Shown piece after piece: positions 63,034-64,000 of a stretch of 64,000 nucleotides of DNA (position 1 is its first letter; every line of letters begins with the position of its first letter). A program made the position numbers and the translations under genes. The notes below the pieces were generated by a model, which was not told the origin of the DNA, made no database searches, and worked only from the letters and a program-made list of their open reading frames with translations. The DNA comes from Acanthosoma haemorrhoidale (taxonomy: Eukaryota; Arthropoda; Insecta; Hemiptera; Acanthosomatidae). Where the stretch lies: NCBI GenBank assembly GCA_930367205.1, contig OV884011.1:118045866-118109865 (forward strand), written 5' to 3'.

Positions 63034-63180
63034 ATGTTCCAGCTGGAACCCCATGAGAATGAGGGCATAGCCCGTCCGAAAACGTTTGGGTCAAAATAAA
63101 TAAAACTGTGGAGAGGCAGTAAGTGTTTTATTTCCTAATATATACACATTCCCATACTGGCACCACACCATCAATAAAAG
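63034..63180 (+). repeat. Dispersed repeat shared with 37010, with hammerhead-like part
   Basis: Begins with a perfect palindrome GTTCCAGCTGGAAC (63036-63049), then GAGAATGAGGGCATAGCCC (a clean GGGC/GCCC hairpin), GTCCGAAAACG, AATAAATAAAACTGTGGAG and ACTGGCACCACACCATCAA. The last part matches 37010-37120. Confidence 0.6.
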
Positions 63181-64000
63181 AATTCAACGGCATTAATTAA
63201 AAACAAACCTAGCTGACGCCTGTACTAGACGCTTAAAATTAAGAGAGCCCCTCAGGAACCAACCCGGAAATACTAAATGACAAAAGCTATAAGCGTCTTT
63301 AATTTTTTCATTGTCAATCATCTGTAGATCTAAGCACAACTATCACAGTTTCTTTACTTCAACTTAGTTCGAGTGGATTTACCTTTTCCATTGTACCTAC
63401 AACAAACCGTTTTTAAATATGCGCTCAATTGAAGAAGAGAACTGAAGAAACAATACGGCTCAGCAAGAGGGAGGGAGGAGTCTCGAGAGAGAGATGAGGG
63501 TGAGCCGGAAGTACTGGTATTGGCAGGAAAAGGACTCAAGAAATATCTCCTGACAGGAGGAAATATATCGGTGAGGAGAATGGGGGGCGGGAAACTTCCT
63601 GTATCAGATCGATTAGGCCGTGGCAAGGGTTGTCGTTGTCAGCAGTACAGTGCAGTTGCCATCAATTCTGTTCATTGTATTGAGCTATGTAAGTGTGAAA
63701 TTATTTGATTTAATAAAGAGAAAAATTGATTATTGGCGGATTGATTGAGTAATATATGAGTGCTAATATTTAAGTCATAAATAATCAAGAGCGGGATTAA
63801 AACCCCTTTGATTTGCAGAACAAATGTCAAAGCTGAATTAAATGACAATTTTTGTGTTCTCCATAATCCAAGGATCTGCAGCCCGAAAATTTTTTTTTTA
63901 CGGTCTAGACACACACATACACATGGTCATGAATTAAAAATTAAAAATTGCATTATTTAAATTTATGGTGAAACACAAGGAAACGGCAAAGGCATATTGT
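63181..64000. other. Window end, nothing recognised
   Basis: A purine-rich, GC-richer patch at 63455-63625 has open frames on both strands but no recognisable product. The rest is AT-rich. Confidence 0.4.

Noticed and set aside
1..64000. CRISPR arrays, bacterial operons, ribosomal RNA
   Set aside because: No regularly spaced direct repeats, no ribosome-binding sites with packed ORFs, and no rRNA-like sequence seen; the DNA is eukaryotic.

Overview
The window looks like nuclear DNA of an arthropod, most likely an insect. It is strongly AT-rich, has no bacterial-style gene packing, contains canonical GT-AG introns, and is littered with decayed retrotransposons. The species cannot be named from the sequence. 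Almost all small open reading frames here are chance frames in AT-rich intron.

The one host gene I can recognise is on the minus strand. It encodes a cytochrome b561-family protein, a six-helix, di-heme, ascorbate-dependent transmembrane reductase. Three core exons are clear: 38534-38757, 28462-28670 and 28222-28391. They carry helices 1-5 and all four expected heme-ligand histidines. The exon phases join perfectly. A 17-nt coding stretch at 55025-55041 fits as the first coding exon by phase and donor, but this is tentative. The third core exon can splice, in the same phase, to either of two mutually exclusive 3' exons. One is at 22462-22612 and the other at 11626-11776. Each encodes a different helix 6 plus a different C-terminal tail, and both coding parts are 151 nt long. 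The farther exon has its stop codon buried in a perfect splice donor, and a candidate further exon lies at about 9.6-9.9 kb.

Retroelements dominate the rest. A Jockey-like LINE family is present at 66-3009 (broken and chimeric), 58254-58525 (minus, fragment), 60612-61533 (5'-truncated, with a 12-bp target-site duplication) and 62560-62824 (3' end only). All these copies share a small 3' UTR hairpin. A second poly-A-tailed repeat (family A) occurs at 3028, 15449, 48503 and 62347. At 62.3 kb a family A copy and a LINE end sit in tandem between three copies of one target-site duplication. A solo LTR (32160-33110) has a 5-bp duplication, and a partial second copy in the opposite orientation lies at 44960-45505. 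A 431-bp MITE-like element lies at 42395-42825. A decayed RTE-like LINE lies at 12.3-13.6 kb. At least seven short sequences share a hammerhead-ribozyme-like pattern, probably relics of Penelope-like or similar elements.

Other possible genes are weak: an orphan minus-strand terminal exon at 59764-59884, and a pair of plus-strand splice-like sites near 44.3-44.4 kb. The remaining stretches hold nothing I can identify.
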